DNA from: Campylobacter blaseri
GTDB taxonomy: Bacteria > Campylobacterota > Campylobacteria > Campylobacterales > Campylobacteraceae
Reading direction: 5' to 3'
DNA length: 64,000 nt
NCBI RefSeq assembly: GCF_013201895.1
Contig: NZ_CP053841.1
Location: forward strand, 186,001 to 250,000
Shown here: positions 9,448-17,142 of the stretch, one piece after another
Layout: every line of letters begins with the position of its first letter
Numbering within the stretch: the first letter of the stretch is position 1
Notes under the pieces: model-generated
Told to the model about the DNA's origin: nothing
The model's database searches: none
The model's input: only the letters and a program-made list of their open reading frames with translations
Program-made: the position numbers and the translations under genes

Positions 9448-10386
9448 TTAATTTTTACTCTCTTCAAATTTTGAGTAAAATATAACCGAAATTACTATAA
9501 TCGCACCATATACAACCCTAGTATAAAAAGCATCAAATCCCATAGCAACTATGCCACTTTCCATTATGCCAATTATTATACTTCCAATGATAGTTCCATA
9601 AATACTCCCACTTCCTCCTTTTGCTCCAGTTCCACCTATAAAAATAGCTGCAAAAACTAAAAGCATATACCCTTCGCCTTGAGTTGGCCACCAATTTATA
9701 AACTCTAAGCTTAAAATTATCCCTGCAAGTGTGCTCATAATGCCCATATTTATAAAAAGAATATACCTGGTTTTAGCCACATTTATACCAAGCATTTTAG
9801 CAGCTTTTTCGTTATCTCCTGTAAAAAGAACACTATCTCCAAATTTGTGTCTAAATATGAAAAGATAGGTTAATAGACATATTATAATTGCCCAAAAAGC
9901 TTGCATAGGTATTTCAAATGGAGTTACTCTACCCACAAAAATCTCTTTTAATAAACCATTTGCATTTGCTAAAGACAAAGATAGCCCACTGCTTAAAACA
10001 ACAGCAAGTCCTCTAAAGAAAAATTGAGTTCCAATGGTTGCAATTATTGAGTTTACCTTTATATTTACAACTAAAAAGGCATTTAATGCCCCTGCTATAA
10101 CTCCAAAAAATAGAGCCAAAATCAAAGCCAAAAACATAGAGTTTGTAGTGTTAAAAGTGTATGAAAATACAAACCCTCCCATTGCCATAGTTGCAGGAAA
10201 GCTCATATCAAACTCTCCAGCTATTATAAGCGGAAGCAAACCTATACATAAAATTAAGATTATAGGAATGCTAGAAAGATAGCTAAAATATATATTTGGT
10301 TTTAAAAAAACTCCGGGCGAAAATGAGGCAAAAAGTGCCAAAATAAAGATTAAAACTAAACTTATAATTACATTTTTTTTATTCAT
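9448..10386 (-). CDS. Sugar ABC transporter permease (CUT2 / RbsC family)
   Basis: Inner-membrane permease of a ribose-type importer. The 312 residues are mostly hydrophobic with about 8-10 membrane spans, and the BPD_transp_2 signature is visible in the GGTGAKGGSGSIYGT loop near the C-terminus. I chose the ATG at 10386 because it overlaps the ATPase stop by 8 bases (ATGAATAA); a longer in-frame start at 10407 would lie well inside the ATPase gene. It is the last gene of a three-gene operon: binding protein, ATPase, permease. The substrate cannot be read from the sequence. Confidence 0.85.
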   Translation of the reverse strand: MNKKNVIISLVLIFILALFASFSPGVFLKPNIYFSYLSSIPIILILCIGLLPLIIAGEFDMSFPATMAMGGFVFSYTFNTTNSMFLALILALFFGVIAGALNAFLVVNIKVNSIIATIGTQFFFRGLAVVLSSGLSLSLANANGLLKEIFVGRVTPFEIPMQAFWAIIICLLTYLFIFRHKFGDSVLFTGDNEKAAKMLGINVAKTRYILFINMGIMSTLAGIILSLEFINWWPTQGEGYMLLVFAAIFIGGTGAKGGSGSIYGTIIGSIIIGIMESGIVAMGFDAFYTRVVYGAIIVISVIFYSKFEESKN

Positions 10387-11110
10387 AAAATGCCTTATAC
10401 AAAGCATCTAAGCTTGAAATTTCCTCTTTTAAAAACTCACTTTTAATAAGACCGTCTCTTAAAAGAACAAATTTATCCCCAATATTAAAAGCTTGATTTA
10501 GGTTGTGAGTTATTATAATTACACTCATACCTTTTTGCTTTAATTTTTTTAAAAATCCCATAAATTTTGCAGCTTCATTTATGCCAAGTGCCGTTGTTGG
10601 CTCATCTAAGATTAAAACTTTAGAGTTAAAATGTATAGCTCTTGCTATGCAAAGACCTTGTTTTTCGCCACCACTTAAATTTAATGCTTTTGTTGTGGCA
10701 TTTAGCCCTTTTCCATTAAAACCTAAAAAATTTTTTAAGATTTCATTTGTAATTGCTATCTCTTTTTTTCTATCTATTAGTCCAAATTTTGTAATATGTC
10801 TATTTGCAAAGATATTTCTATAAATTTCTTGCTCTAACCCTAAGGAGTTTTCTTGAAAAACAACCTCAATACCTAGTTTTCTAGACTCTTTTAGGCTATA
10901 TCTTTTTTTGTCTATCTCTTTGCCAAAAATGCTAAATTCATCAGTTTTATCAAATTTATCAAATCCACAAAGGCATTTTATAAATGTGCTTTTCCCTGCA
11001 CCGTTATCGCCTAAAAGGGCGACTACTTCGCCCTTTTTTAAGCTAAAATCAATGCCTTTTAAAACCTCAGTTTTGCCAAAGCTTTTGTGTGCATTTTTGA
11101 TTTTTATCAT
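10379..11110 (-). CDS. Sugar ABC transporter ATP-binding protein, single-domain
   Basis: Energises the neighbouring sugar permease. The 243 residues hold one complete nucleotide-binding domain: Walker A GDNGAGKST at 34-42, signature LSGGEKQG near 145, Walker B LILDEPTTAL near 166 and the switch histidine in ITHN. Classic RbsA/MglA ATPases of this transporter class are duplicated (about 500 residues); this one is a half-length form like FrcA, so it must act as a homodimer. It starts 2 bases after the binding-protein gene. Confidence 0.87.
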   Translation of the reverse strand: MIKIKNAHKSFGKTEVLKGIDFSLKKGEVVALLGDNGAGKSTFIKCLCGFDKFDKTDEFSIFGKEIDKKRYSLKESRKLGIEVVFQENSLGLEQEIYRNIFANRHITKFGLIDRKKEIAITNEILKNFLGFNGKGLNATTKALNLSGGEKQGLCIARAIHFNSKVLILDEPTTALGINEAAKFMGFLKKLKQKGMSVIIITHNLNQAFNIGDKFVLLRDGLIKSEFLKEEISSLDALYKAFYE

Positions 11111-11112
11111 AC

Positions 11113-12069
11113 TTATCTTATGCCTTGTTTGATTAAAGGCTCGATCATATCAATGTTTTCTTTAGTTACAAAACCGCCACCTGTATCTACATGAAATCCA
11201 GAAAATCCATATTTTTTACTCATATAAATTTGAACTATACTAAAATATCCTTGGAAAAATGGTTGTGCATCGCCTATTATATCAACATAGCCATCTTTAA
11301 TGCCAGCTAGAGTTGCAGGTGAAAGTGAAAAACCAGCAATGCTAAGTTTGTCTTTATCAAGCCCTAAGTTTTTCATAAATTGACCCATTTGTGCAGTTAA
11401 CGAGCCGTGATCTATAAACGCAACTTTTGTATCAGGGTGTTTAGCCATGTAAGCTCCAAAAACATTTTGTCCAAGTGTTGCGTCTTTGTTTATTTCAGGT
11501 GAAATTTCAATATAGTCAACAACTATTCCATTTTGTTCCAAAACTTCTATCATAGCTTTTGCTCTAAGTCCGCGTTCAGGTTGGCTTAATAGCCCCCAAA
11601 CTAAAGCTTTATCGCCTTTTTTTAGTTTAAGATATCTAATTGCTTCATTACCCATAGCAATGCCTGAAGAGTAGTTGTCACTTCCTGCATAACCAAAGCC
11701 TTTAGAGCCATTTTCTTTTCTTGTCTCCTTAAGTGGAGTGTCTATTGAAGTTACGTATATTCCATCTTTTATAGCTTTATCTATCAAAGGCTTGTAGATT
11801 TCATCTCCTGGATGTCCCATTACAACTATTCCATCTGGTTTTGTTGCACTATAAGTTCTAAAGTTTTCAAGCATTTTATTTGGATTCCAGTCTGAAAAAT
11901 AGACTTTCAAATCCACATTTAAATCTTTAGCCGCAGCTTTTGCTCCATTTGATATAACGGTTCCAAATGCATCTCCTGCACTTCCGCCTGCATCAAAATA
12001 TATAGTTAGTTTGTCTTTCGCATTTGCAAAAGAGAACGCTAGAATTAAACTAAGTAGTAGTTTTTTCAT
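11113..12069 (-). CDS. Periplasmic sugar-binding protein (RbsB / Peripla_BP_4 family)
   Basis: Captures the substrate in the periplasm and hands it to the permease. The 318 residues begin with a clear signal peptide (KK, hydrophobic core, likely cleavage after ANA at 17). The mature part has the two-lobed type I fold with motifs of the ribose-binding class such as KPDGIVVMGHP near 80, SIDTPL near 110 and TKVAFIDHGS near 205. First gene of the operon, with GGAG ahead of the ATG. Candidate ligands are a pentose, another monosaccharide or AI-2; none is shown. Confidence 0.85.
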   Translation of the reverse strand: MKKLLLSLILAFSFANAKDKLTIYFDAGGSAGDAFGTVISNGAKAAAKDLNVDLKVYFSDWNPNKMLENFRTYSATKPDGIVVMGHPGDEIYKPLIDKAIKDGIYVTSIDTPLKETRKENGSKGFGYAGSDNYSSGIAMGNEAIRYLKLKKGDKALVWGLLSQPERGLRAKAMIEVLEQNGIVVDYIEISPEINKDATLGQNVFGAYMAKHPDTKVAFIDHGSLTAQMGQFMKNLGLDKDKLSIAGFSLSPATLAGIKDGYVDIIGDAQPFFQGYFSIVQIYMSKKYGFSGFHVDTGGGFVTKENIDMIEPLIKQGIR

Positions 12070-12107
12070 TTTTTCTCCTAAGATTGTTATTTTGAATTAA
12101 GATTATC

Positions 12108-12113
12108 ATTATA
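12108..12113 (-). promoter_or_regulatory. Putative -10 box of the sugar-transport operon
   Basis: On the minus strand this reads TATAAT, preceded by TTG, 39 bases before the binding-protein start. The leader after it contains AATCTTA twice, 12 bases apart, which could be an operator but is too short to be sure. Confidence 0.45.
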
Positions 12114-12161
12114 CAAAAAAATAATAAATAAACTTATATCTAATTGATAAATTATATTTTG

Positions 12162-13130
12162 TTACTCAGATATACAAATTTCACCATTTTTTATTGATTT
12201 TATAGTAAAAAAAGTAACTATACTAACTAGCATAATTAGACCAACAAAACTAAAAATACTACCCATTATAAACCAGTTATTATGAGTTAATTCATAGGCT
12301 TTTGAAAATGCTAAACTTGCTGCAGCTATAGGAAAAGTAAAAGCCCACCAAGATAGGAAAAATTTCATCTTTAAAAAGTTTTTATACATAAAAAGTATCA
12401 AAACTACAAAAAATATAGTTAAATTTAAAAATATATATGACATCGCATCAAAACTATTTGTTAGTTTTATATATCCAACAAAAGCTATCGCAGGAGGTGC
12501 TATAATTATAAAAAGTGTTGGCATAAACTTTTTAGCAAGCTGGTCGTGGAAGATGATTCTATAAAATATAATGGTAAATAAAATAATCCAAAAAAATAGC
12601 CCTATAGAAAAATAATACCATACAAATGGTGCGTTATTTATATCTGCAAGTGGAACAAGCAAATTTCCAACTATTGGTATAAACCAAGCGGGATTTGAGT
12701 GGTTTATTGAGAGGTTATTGTTTATCCAAAATGATACAACATAAAATGTTAAAAAGGTTTGTATAGCTAGTCCTAAATAAAAAAATGCACTATAAACAGA
12801 AGTGTTGGTTTTCCAAAAAATAGAAAGCAATAAAAGCGAAATAGAAAAAGCTGCAAAAAAGTTAATTTTTATAGGGTGAAAAAACTCCTTTTTTACCTCT
12901 TGTGGGTATTTAATTAATTTTATAAGATAAATTACCGAAATTATAAAAAATAGTGTAGTTGTAAAGTATTTTATGCACTCAAAAACTACATTTGACAGAT
13001 GAAAAAAATGGTTAAGTCTTTCATAAGACATTCCAAGTCCACTAAAACCCATAATAGTTGCAAAAAACATTATAGGGAAATTTTGCAATTTTGAGACCTC
13101 TTTTTTTACTAAATTTGGTGTTTCATTCAT
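12162..13130 (-). CDS. TDT/SLAC1-family permease (TehA-like), copy 1
   Basis: Polytopic inner-membrane protein of 322 residues with about ten hydrophobic spans. It resembles the tellurite-resistance/dicarboxylate transporter family (TehA, Mae1, SSU1, SLAC1), whose members move C4-dicarboxylates, sulfite or other anions. Family-like elements are PIMFFATIMGFSGLG near the N-terminus and WWAFTFPIAAASLAF near residue 265. A paralogue with many identical segments lies 1 kb away (14166-15131, same strand). It is divergent from the Crp/Fnr-type regulator gene, and the shared 82-base gap contains a palindrome, so it is probably controlled by that regulator. Substrate unknown. Confidence 0.82.
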   Translation of the reverse strand: MNETPNLVKKEVSKLQNFPIMFFATIMGFSGLGMSYERLNHFFHLSNVVFECIKYFTTTLFFIISVIYLIKLIKYPQEVKKEFFHPIKINFFAAFSISLLLLSIFWKTNTSVYSAFFYLGLAIQTFLTFYVVSFWINNNLSINHSNPAWFIPIVGNLLVPLADINNAPFVWYYFSIGLFFWIILFTIIFYRIIFHDQLAKKFMPTLFIIIAPPAIAFVGYIKLTNSFDAMSYIFLNLTIFFVVLILFMYKNFLKMKFFLSWWAFTFPIAAASLAFSKAYELTHNNWFIMGSIFSFVGLIMLVSIVTFFTIKSIKNGEICISE

Positions 13131-13187
13131 TTTATACCTTTTAAATTATTTTTTATACAATCTTATCTATAATGTTATAATAATTTA

Positions 13188-13200
13188 GTGATAAAATCAC
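13188..13200. promoter_or_regulatory. Palindrome GTGAT-AAA-ATCAC, candidate Crp/Fnr-type operator
   Basis: A perfect 5-3-5 inverted repeat lies in the divergent gap between the permease gene and the regulator gene. It sits just after two TATAAT-like -10 boxes pointing to the regulator (13168-13173 and 13176-13181) and ends 12 bases before the regulator's ATG. Binding there would block the regulator's own transcription, and the position is also near -45 for the divergent permease. The same arms and spacing recur at 13862-13876. Confidence 0.6.
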
Positions 13201-13212
13201 AAAAGGTTGAAT

Positions 13213-13854
13213 ATGCTTAGTAAAGAAGATATTTATTTTTTACAAAAAAACTTTTTAGATAAGTTTAATTTTGAAAAAGAAGATACGGAAGAAATCATAA
13301 AAAATACCAAAAATAAATTTATGAAAAAAGATGAAATTTTATATCAAAATAGCAGTGAATGCAACGGCTATATAATTGTTAAAAGTGGAATTTTAAGGGC
13401 ATATATAAGTTCAAATAAATTTAAAGAGATTACGGTTTTTGTATTGAAAGAAAATGAGCAGTGTATGTTGTGTTCTAATTGTTGCAATATGGCTACTTTT
13501 AATGAGGAGTTAAATTTGCAAGTTGCACAAGATTGTAAATTTTTACTTATACCAACTATAATTTTTGAAAAATTAAAAGCCAAATATCCACAAATTTCAG
13601 AACATACTTTAAATTTGATGTCAAAAAGGTTTAACTCTGTGGTAACCACAATGGAGAAGGCACTTTTTTCTCCACTAAATGATAGAATACTTGATTTTTT
13701 AAATAAAAATAACAAAAATAGTGTTATTAAAATCACACATCAAGAACTAGCAAACCATTTAGGAAGTGCAAGAGAGGTCATTTCAAGAGTATTGAAAGAG
13801 TTGGAAAAAGAAAAAATAATTGAACAAAAAAGAGGAGTTATAACTATTTTATAA
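13213..13854 (+). CDS. Crp/Fnr-family transcriptional regulator with a cysteine cluster
   Basis: DNA-binding regulator of 213 residues. The N-terminal part is a cyclic-nucleotide-binding-like beta-roll (about 25-125). The C-terminal part is a winged helix with HQELANHLGSAREVISRVL near 175-195, a typical Crp-type recognition helix. Cysteines C50, C84, C87, C90, C91 and C108 (CxxCxxCC in the middle) lie in the sensor domain, so it may sense redox, sulfur species or a metal rather than cAMP. I prefer the ATG at 13213, 6 bases after AAAGG, over the TTG at 13207, which touches that site. Flanking permeases, the small DUF2892 protein and two matching palindromes suggest a local regulon. Confidence 0.85.
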   Translation: MLSKEDIYFLQKNFLDKFNFEKEDTEEIIKNTKNKFMKKDEILYQNSSECNGYIIVKSGILRAYISSNKFKEITVFVLKENEQCMLCSNCCNMATFNEELNLQVAQDCKFLLIPTIIFEKLKAKYPQISEHTLNLMSKRFNSVVTTMEKALFSPLNDRILDFLNKNNKNSVIKITHQELANHLGSAREVISRVLKELEKEKIIEQKRGVITIL

Positions 13855-13861
13855 AATTTAT

Positions 13862-13876
13862 TGTGATGATATCACA
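13862..13876. promoter_or_regulatory. Palindrome TGTGAT-GAT-ATCACA, candidate Crp/Fnr-type operator
   Basis: A 6-3-6 inverted repeat ahead of the small DUF2892 gene. Its inner arms and spacing match the palindrome at 13188-13200. A TATACT box at 13901-13906 would put transcription start near 13913, so the palindrome centre lies at about -44, close to the usual class II activator position of Crp/Fnr proteins. Confidence 0.6.
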
Positions 13877-13936
13877 GATTAAAATTTTGGTATTTGTTAC
13901 TATACTACCAAATTTATAAATTTCAAGGAGTTTGTA

Positions 13937-14116
13937 GTGGTTAGTACAAAATCAAGAGTTATAAGAGTTATAATAGGACTTACTTTAATAGTTGGAATTT
14001 GGTATTTTTATAGAAGCTGGTGGGCACTTATAGGTTTAATTCCACTCGTAGTTGGTGTAACTGGTTTTTGCCCTGCATGTTATTTTTTAAATAGATGCTC
14101 TATAAAAAGAAGATAG
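13937..14116 (+). CDS. Small DUF2892 / YgaP-like inner-membrane protein
   Basis: A 59-residue frame starting with GTG, 6 bases after AAGGAG. It has two hydrophobic spans (about 7-24 and 29-46) and a cysteine-containing GVTGFCPACYFL segment near 40-52. This matches the DUF2892 family, where a short membrane hairpin with GxxPLxxGxxGxCP is typical and is often fused to or next to rhodanese (sulfurtransferase) domains, as in YgaP. Cysteines are C44, C47 and C53. Its own palindrome and promoter precede it. This context suggests a role in sulfur or thiol chemistry at the membrane, which is inference. Confidence 0.78.
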   Translation: MVSTKSRVIRVIIGLTLIVGIWYFYRSWWALIGLIPLVVGVTGFCPACYFLNRCSIKRR

Positions 14117-14126
14117 TTAGATACAT

Positions 14127-14158
14127 TTTATAGGGGCTATACAAACAGCCCTTATAAA
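14127..14158. terminator. Bidirectional terminator between convergent genes
   Basis: A 12-bp stem with one G-U pair (14127-14138 with 14147-14158) and an 8-base loop lies between the DUF2892 gene and the end of the second TDT permease. Confidence 0.7.
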
Positions 14159-14165
14159 TTGAGAT

Positions 14166-15131
14166 TTATCCAAATACCGATACTTCACCTTTAATTAAAG
14201 ATTTTAATGTTTCATAAGTTACTATGCAAATTAAAATTAATAGTGCCAAAAATGCAAGTAGACCAATTACTATAAAAAAAGTATCGCCTGTTATTTCATA
14301 AGCTTTTAAAAAGGCTTTACAAGCAACTGCTACAGGAAAAGTAAAAGCCCACCATGACAGGAAAAATTCAAGTTTTATAAAGTTTTTATACATAAAAAGT
14401 ATGAGTGCTGTAAAAAATATAGATAAGCTTAAAAATACAAAAGAAAAGTTGTCAAAATTACTTGAGAGTTTTTCATAATCTCCAAATGCAATAGATGGTG
14501 GAGCTATTGTTATAAAAAGTGTTGGCATAAATTTTTGTGCTAATTGGTCGTGAAATATAATTCTATAAAAAATAATTGTAAATAAAACTATCCAAAAAAA
14601 CATTCCAATTGAAAAAAAATACCACAAATAATGAGAACTTTCTCTAGCTGCTGACACGATTACTAAATTTCCTACTATTGGCATAAACCAAGATGGATTT
14701 GATGCGTTGATTGAGAGGTTATTATTTATCCAAAATGATATAACATAAAATGTTAAAAAAGTTTGAACTACCATACCAGTGTAAAAAAATGTATTGTAGA
14801 TTAGTGCGTGTTTGCTCCATAAATTTGATATAAGTAAAACAGATATTGAAAAAGCTGCAAAAAAGTTGATTTTGATTGGGTGTGAAAATTCTTCTTTAAC
14901 AGCTTTTGGATATTTTATGAACTTTGCTAGATAAAAGCCACTTATCATAAAAAATAATATCGTTGTAAAATACTTTAAAATTTCAAAAATTACATTTGAG
15001 ATATGAAAAATGTTGTCTAGCTTTTCATATGACATTGTAAGCCCACTAAAACCCATGATAACAGTAAAAAACATAATTGGGAAGTTCTCTAAATTTGTGA
15101 TACTTTTATGCTCAACATTAATTGTAGTCAT
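14166..15131 (-). CDS. TDT/SLAC1-family permease (TehA-like), copy 2
   Basis: Paralogue of the permease at 12162-13130, 321 residues with the same layout of about ten spans. Long shared stretches include the SFWINNNLSIN segment, FFWI..FTIIFYRIIFHDQLA and LSWWAFTFP, so the pair comes from a duplication within this lineage or a close ancestor. Loops differ most near residues 155-170 and at the C-terminus, which could change substrate or control. I saw no GTGAT-N3-ATCAC palindrome in its upstream region (15132-15200), unlike copy 1. Substrate unknown: dicarboxylate, sulfite and other anions are all possible. Confidence 0.82.
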   Translation of the reverse strand: MTTINVEHKSITNLENFPIMFFTVIMGFSGLTMSYEKLDNIFHISNVIFEILKYFTTILFFMISGFYLAKFIKYPKAVKEEFSHPIKINFFAAFSISVLLISNLWSKHALIYNTFFYTGMVVQTFLTFYVISFWINNNLSINASNPSWFMPIVGNLVIVSAARESSHYLWYFFSIGMFFWIVLFTIIFYRIIFHDQLAQKFMPTLFITIAPPSIAFGDYEKLSSNFDNFSFVFLSLSIFFTALILFMYKNFIKLEFFLSWWAFTFPVAVACKAFLKAYEITGDTFFIVIGLLAFLALLILICIVTYETLKSLIKGEVSVFG

Positions 15132-15338
15132 TGATTTATCCTATCATTATATAAAATCAAATAATAGTATTTAATATAATTTTAGTTTTGATAAGTTTTA
15201 GCTTTTTATAGAGTTTTAGGTTTTAAAGGTATCAAAATATTTTAAAACTATTGTTTGAAATTTTCCTAGAAATTTTATTGCTTTTATCTTGAAGTTTTTA
15301 TTAAATTTATAAATAAATTGAATGTTTATTGGTTAAAA

Positions 15339-15360
15339 TTAGGTTGTAAAAGCAACCTAA
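15339..15360 (-). terminator. Terminator of the outer-membrane protein gene
   Basis: A perfect 8-bp stem TTAGGTTG / CAACCTAA with a 6-base loop starts 5 bases after the gene's stop on the minus strand and is followed there by TTTTAA. The rest of the 234-base gap up to 15131's upstream side is AT-rich and should carry the promoter of the second TDT permease. Confidence 0.75.
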
Positions 15361-15365
15361 TAAAA

Positions 15366-15953
15366 TTAGAATTTGTAGTTATAACCTATATAAGCACCAT
15401 AAGGTTTTGGTTTATTATCAAGACTTTTATATTTTGCAAATGCAGCCTTAACACCAAATTCAACTTCATTTTGAGAATTTATTTCATAAATTCCACCAAC
15501 TTTTGCACCTATTTTCCAGCCATGTCCAGAAAATTTAAATATTTCATTTAAATCATTTTTTACTTTATATTTCATTTTAGAGCGACCTCCAAATGCACCA
15601 ACAACAAATTTAAAATTATCTGTAATTTTAGGTGTGTAGTCAGCTCCAATTAATATGTCATCTGATTTTTGGGATATATATGCTCCGTCTTCAAAATTAA
15701 TTTTTGCTTTAAAATTGTGAATATACTCTCCATAAACTCTATACATATCAAAGTCATATCCAGCTTTAAAACCTAATGATGCATGAGATTTTTTAAATGT
15801 AACCTTTTTTTCTGTAGGCAAGCCTGGATCTTCTATAAGCGATGTAGATGTTTTATAATACCCAGCTTCACCACCTACAAAAAGACCCTCAGCAAGCATT
15901 GAGCTTGCAACTAAAGAACTAGCTAAAATTGTTTTAACTAATACATTTTTCAT
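15366..15953 (-). CDS. Outer-membrane beta-barrel protein, opacity/OmpA-like barrel
   Basis: Small outer-membrane protein of 195 residues. A signal peptide is clear (KN, hydrophobic core, likely cleavage after MLA at 21). The mature part alternates aromatic and polar residues in about eight amphipathic strands, for example FKAGYDFDMYRVYGEY near 70, and ends in YIGYNYKF with the terminal phenylalanine that BAM recognises. It fits the OMP_b-brl family. Function is unknown; such proteins may bind host surfaces or stabilise the membrane. It is a single-gene unit with its own terminator. Confidence 0.8.
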   Translation of the reverse strand: MKNVLVKTILASSLVASSMLAEGLFVGGEAGYYKTSTSLIEDPGLPTEKKVTFKKSHASLGFKAGYDFDMYRVYGEYIHNFKAKINFEDGAYISQKSDDILIGADYTPKITDNFKFVVGAFGGRSKMKYKVKNDLNEIFKFSGHGWKIGAKVGGIYEINSQNEVEFGVKAAFAKYKSLDNKPKPYGAYIGYNYKF

Positions 15954-16079
15954 TCAATCCCCTTTGCCAAAAATTAATGTGCAATTTTATCACTTTTATT
16001 ATAAAGTTAACTTTAAATTTAATTTGCATAATTTTAAAATTAATTTTATATGATATAATTTTAAAATATAAGGAGTTTT

Positions 16080-16502
16080 ATGATTTTTTTAGCACAAACT
16101 GATACAACTGCTGGTTTTTTAAGTAATGATTTTAAGGAGCTAAACAAGGTTAAAAATAGAGCATTAAATACACCTTGTATTATGACAACATCTAGCTTAA
16201 AAAAGTTAAAACTTCTAGCTAGAGTTCCAAATAGGCATAAAAATTTCATTAGAAAAGCAAAAAAATCAACTATTATATATCCAAACTTAAAAAGCATAAG
16301 AGTTGTAAAAGACAAAAAGCACAATGAGTTTTTAGATAAATTTCTGTTTTTATACTCCACTTCTGCAAATCTTCATGGAGAAAAATTTAATGAAGAGTTT
16401 GCCAAAAGTGTGGCAGATGAGGTAGTAGACAGTGAATTTTTTGAAAAAACTCCTTCAAAAATGTATAGAGTTTCAAGAAATAAAATTAAAAAAGTGAGGT
16501 AA
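16080..16502 (+). CDS. Short Sua5/YciO/YrdC-family protein, probable TsaC
   Basis: Likely makes threonylcarbamoyl-AMP for the t6A modification of tRNAs that read ANN codons. The 140 residues are short for the family (E. coli YrdC is 190), but landmark elements are in order: TDTTAGFLS near 8-16 (usually PTDTVYGL), KVKNR near 24-28 and STSANLHG near 94-101. The PGPxT and VAVRxPxH parts between are much reduced. It could instead be a non-enzymatic family member, although I see no second copy in the window. The next gene starts 2 bases after the stop. Confidence 0.7.
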   Translation: MIFLAQTDTTAGFLSNDFKELNKVKNRALNTPCIMTTSSLKKLKLLARVPNRHKNFIRKAKKSTIIYPNLKSIRVVKDKKHNEFLDKFLFLYSTSANLHGEKFNEEFAKSVADEVVDSEFFEKTPSKMYRVSRNKIKKVR

Positions 16503-16504
16503 AT

Positions 16505-17101
16505 ATGCAAAAATGTATAGAAAATTTAACCAAAAACGGATTTGAAGTTGTTGTAGTTGAAAGCTCAAAAGAGGCTTTAGAATATGCAAAAAAAGTTATT
16601 TTTAAAGATGCTGTTGTCGGACTTGGAGGTTCAATAACAGTTAAGCAAATTGGACTTTTGGATTATTTAGTTGATTTAAAAGATATTAAACTTTTAAACC
16701 AATATGAAAAAGGCATATCTTCAGAAGAAAACAGCAAAAGAAGAAGAGAGGGGTTACTTGCAGATATCTATATAACAAGCACTAATGCTATCACTAAAAA
16801 TGGAGAGCTTTTAAACGCAGATGGTAGTGGAAACAGAGTTGCTGCTCAAATTTTTGGACCTAAAAAGGTGCTTTTGTTTGCAGGAGTTAATAAAATTGTA
16901 GATAATTTTGAAGATGCCATAAAAAGAATAAATGAAGTAGCAATTCCCAAAAATATAGAAAGAATAAACAAAGCAGCTAAAGAGCATGGCAAAGAGGGTA
17001 AATATAATGCTCAAAATATAGCTAATAAATTTAGCTATATTAATGGTGATGACAAAGGTAGAACTACTATAGTTTTAATAAAAGAAGAATTAGGATTTTA
17101 A
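16505..17101 (+). CDS. LUD-domain protein (LutC/YkgG-like, DUF162)
   Basis: A 198-residue soluble protein with the LUD fold, including the glycine-rich VGLGGSITVKQIGL near 38-51 and a STNAITKNGELLNADGSGNR stretch near 93-112 that is characteristic of the family. Members act in lactate utilisation (LutC with LutA/LutB), but no lutAB genes are next to it. Single LUD proteins of this form are common in anaerobes with unknown roles. It forms a two-gene unit with the Sua5-like gene and is followed by a strong terminator. Confidence 0.78.
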   Translation: MQKCIENLTKNGFEVVVVESSKEALEYAKKVIFKDAVVGLGGSITVKQIGLLDYLVDLKDIKLLNQYEKGISSEENSKRRREGLLADIYITSTNAITKNGELLNADGSGNRVAAQIFGPKKVLLFAGVNKIVDNFEDAIKRINEVAIPKNIERINKAAKEHGKEGKYNAQNIANKFSYINGDDKGRTTIVLIKEELGF

Positions 17102-17108
17102 TTTATAT

Positions 17109-17142
17109 ACAGGATATAAATTATTTAGATTTTATATCCTGT
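17109..17142. terminator. Bidirectional terminator between the LUD gene and tcdA
   Basis: A perfect 12-bp stem (17109-17120 with 17131-17142), 10-base loop, followed by TTTTCT on the plus strand. It overlaps the stop codon of the convergent tcdA gene. Confidence 0.85.

Noticed and set aside
10387-10407. Longer start for the sugar permease
   Set aside because: The upstream codons lie within the ATPase gene and lack a ribosome site; the ATGAATAA overlap is the standard coupling seen elsewhere in this window (mreB-mreC).
13207-13212. TTG start of the Crp/Fnr regulator
   Set aside because: It directly abuts the AAAGG ribosome site, leaving no spacer; the ATG at 13213 has a 6-base spacer.
14166-15131. 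Insertion of a foreign element around the TDT permeases
   Set aside because: Base composition and codon use look like the neighbours; no integrase, transposase, tRNA or flanking direct repeat is visible.
16505-17101. Lactate utilisation operon
   Set aside because: Only the LUD protein is present; no LutA or LutB iron-sulfur proteins and no lactate permease adjoin it.
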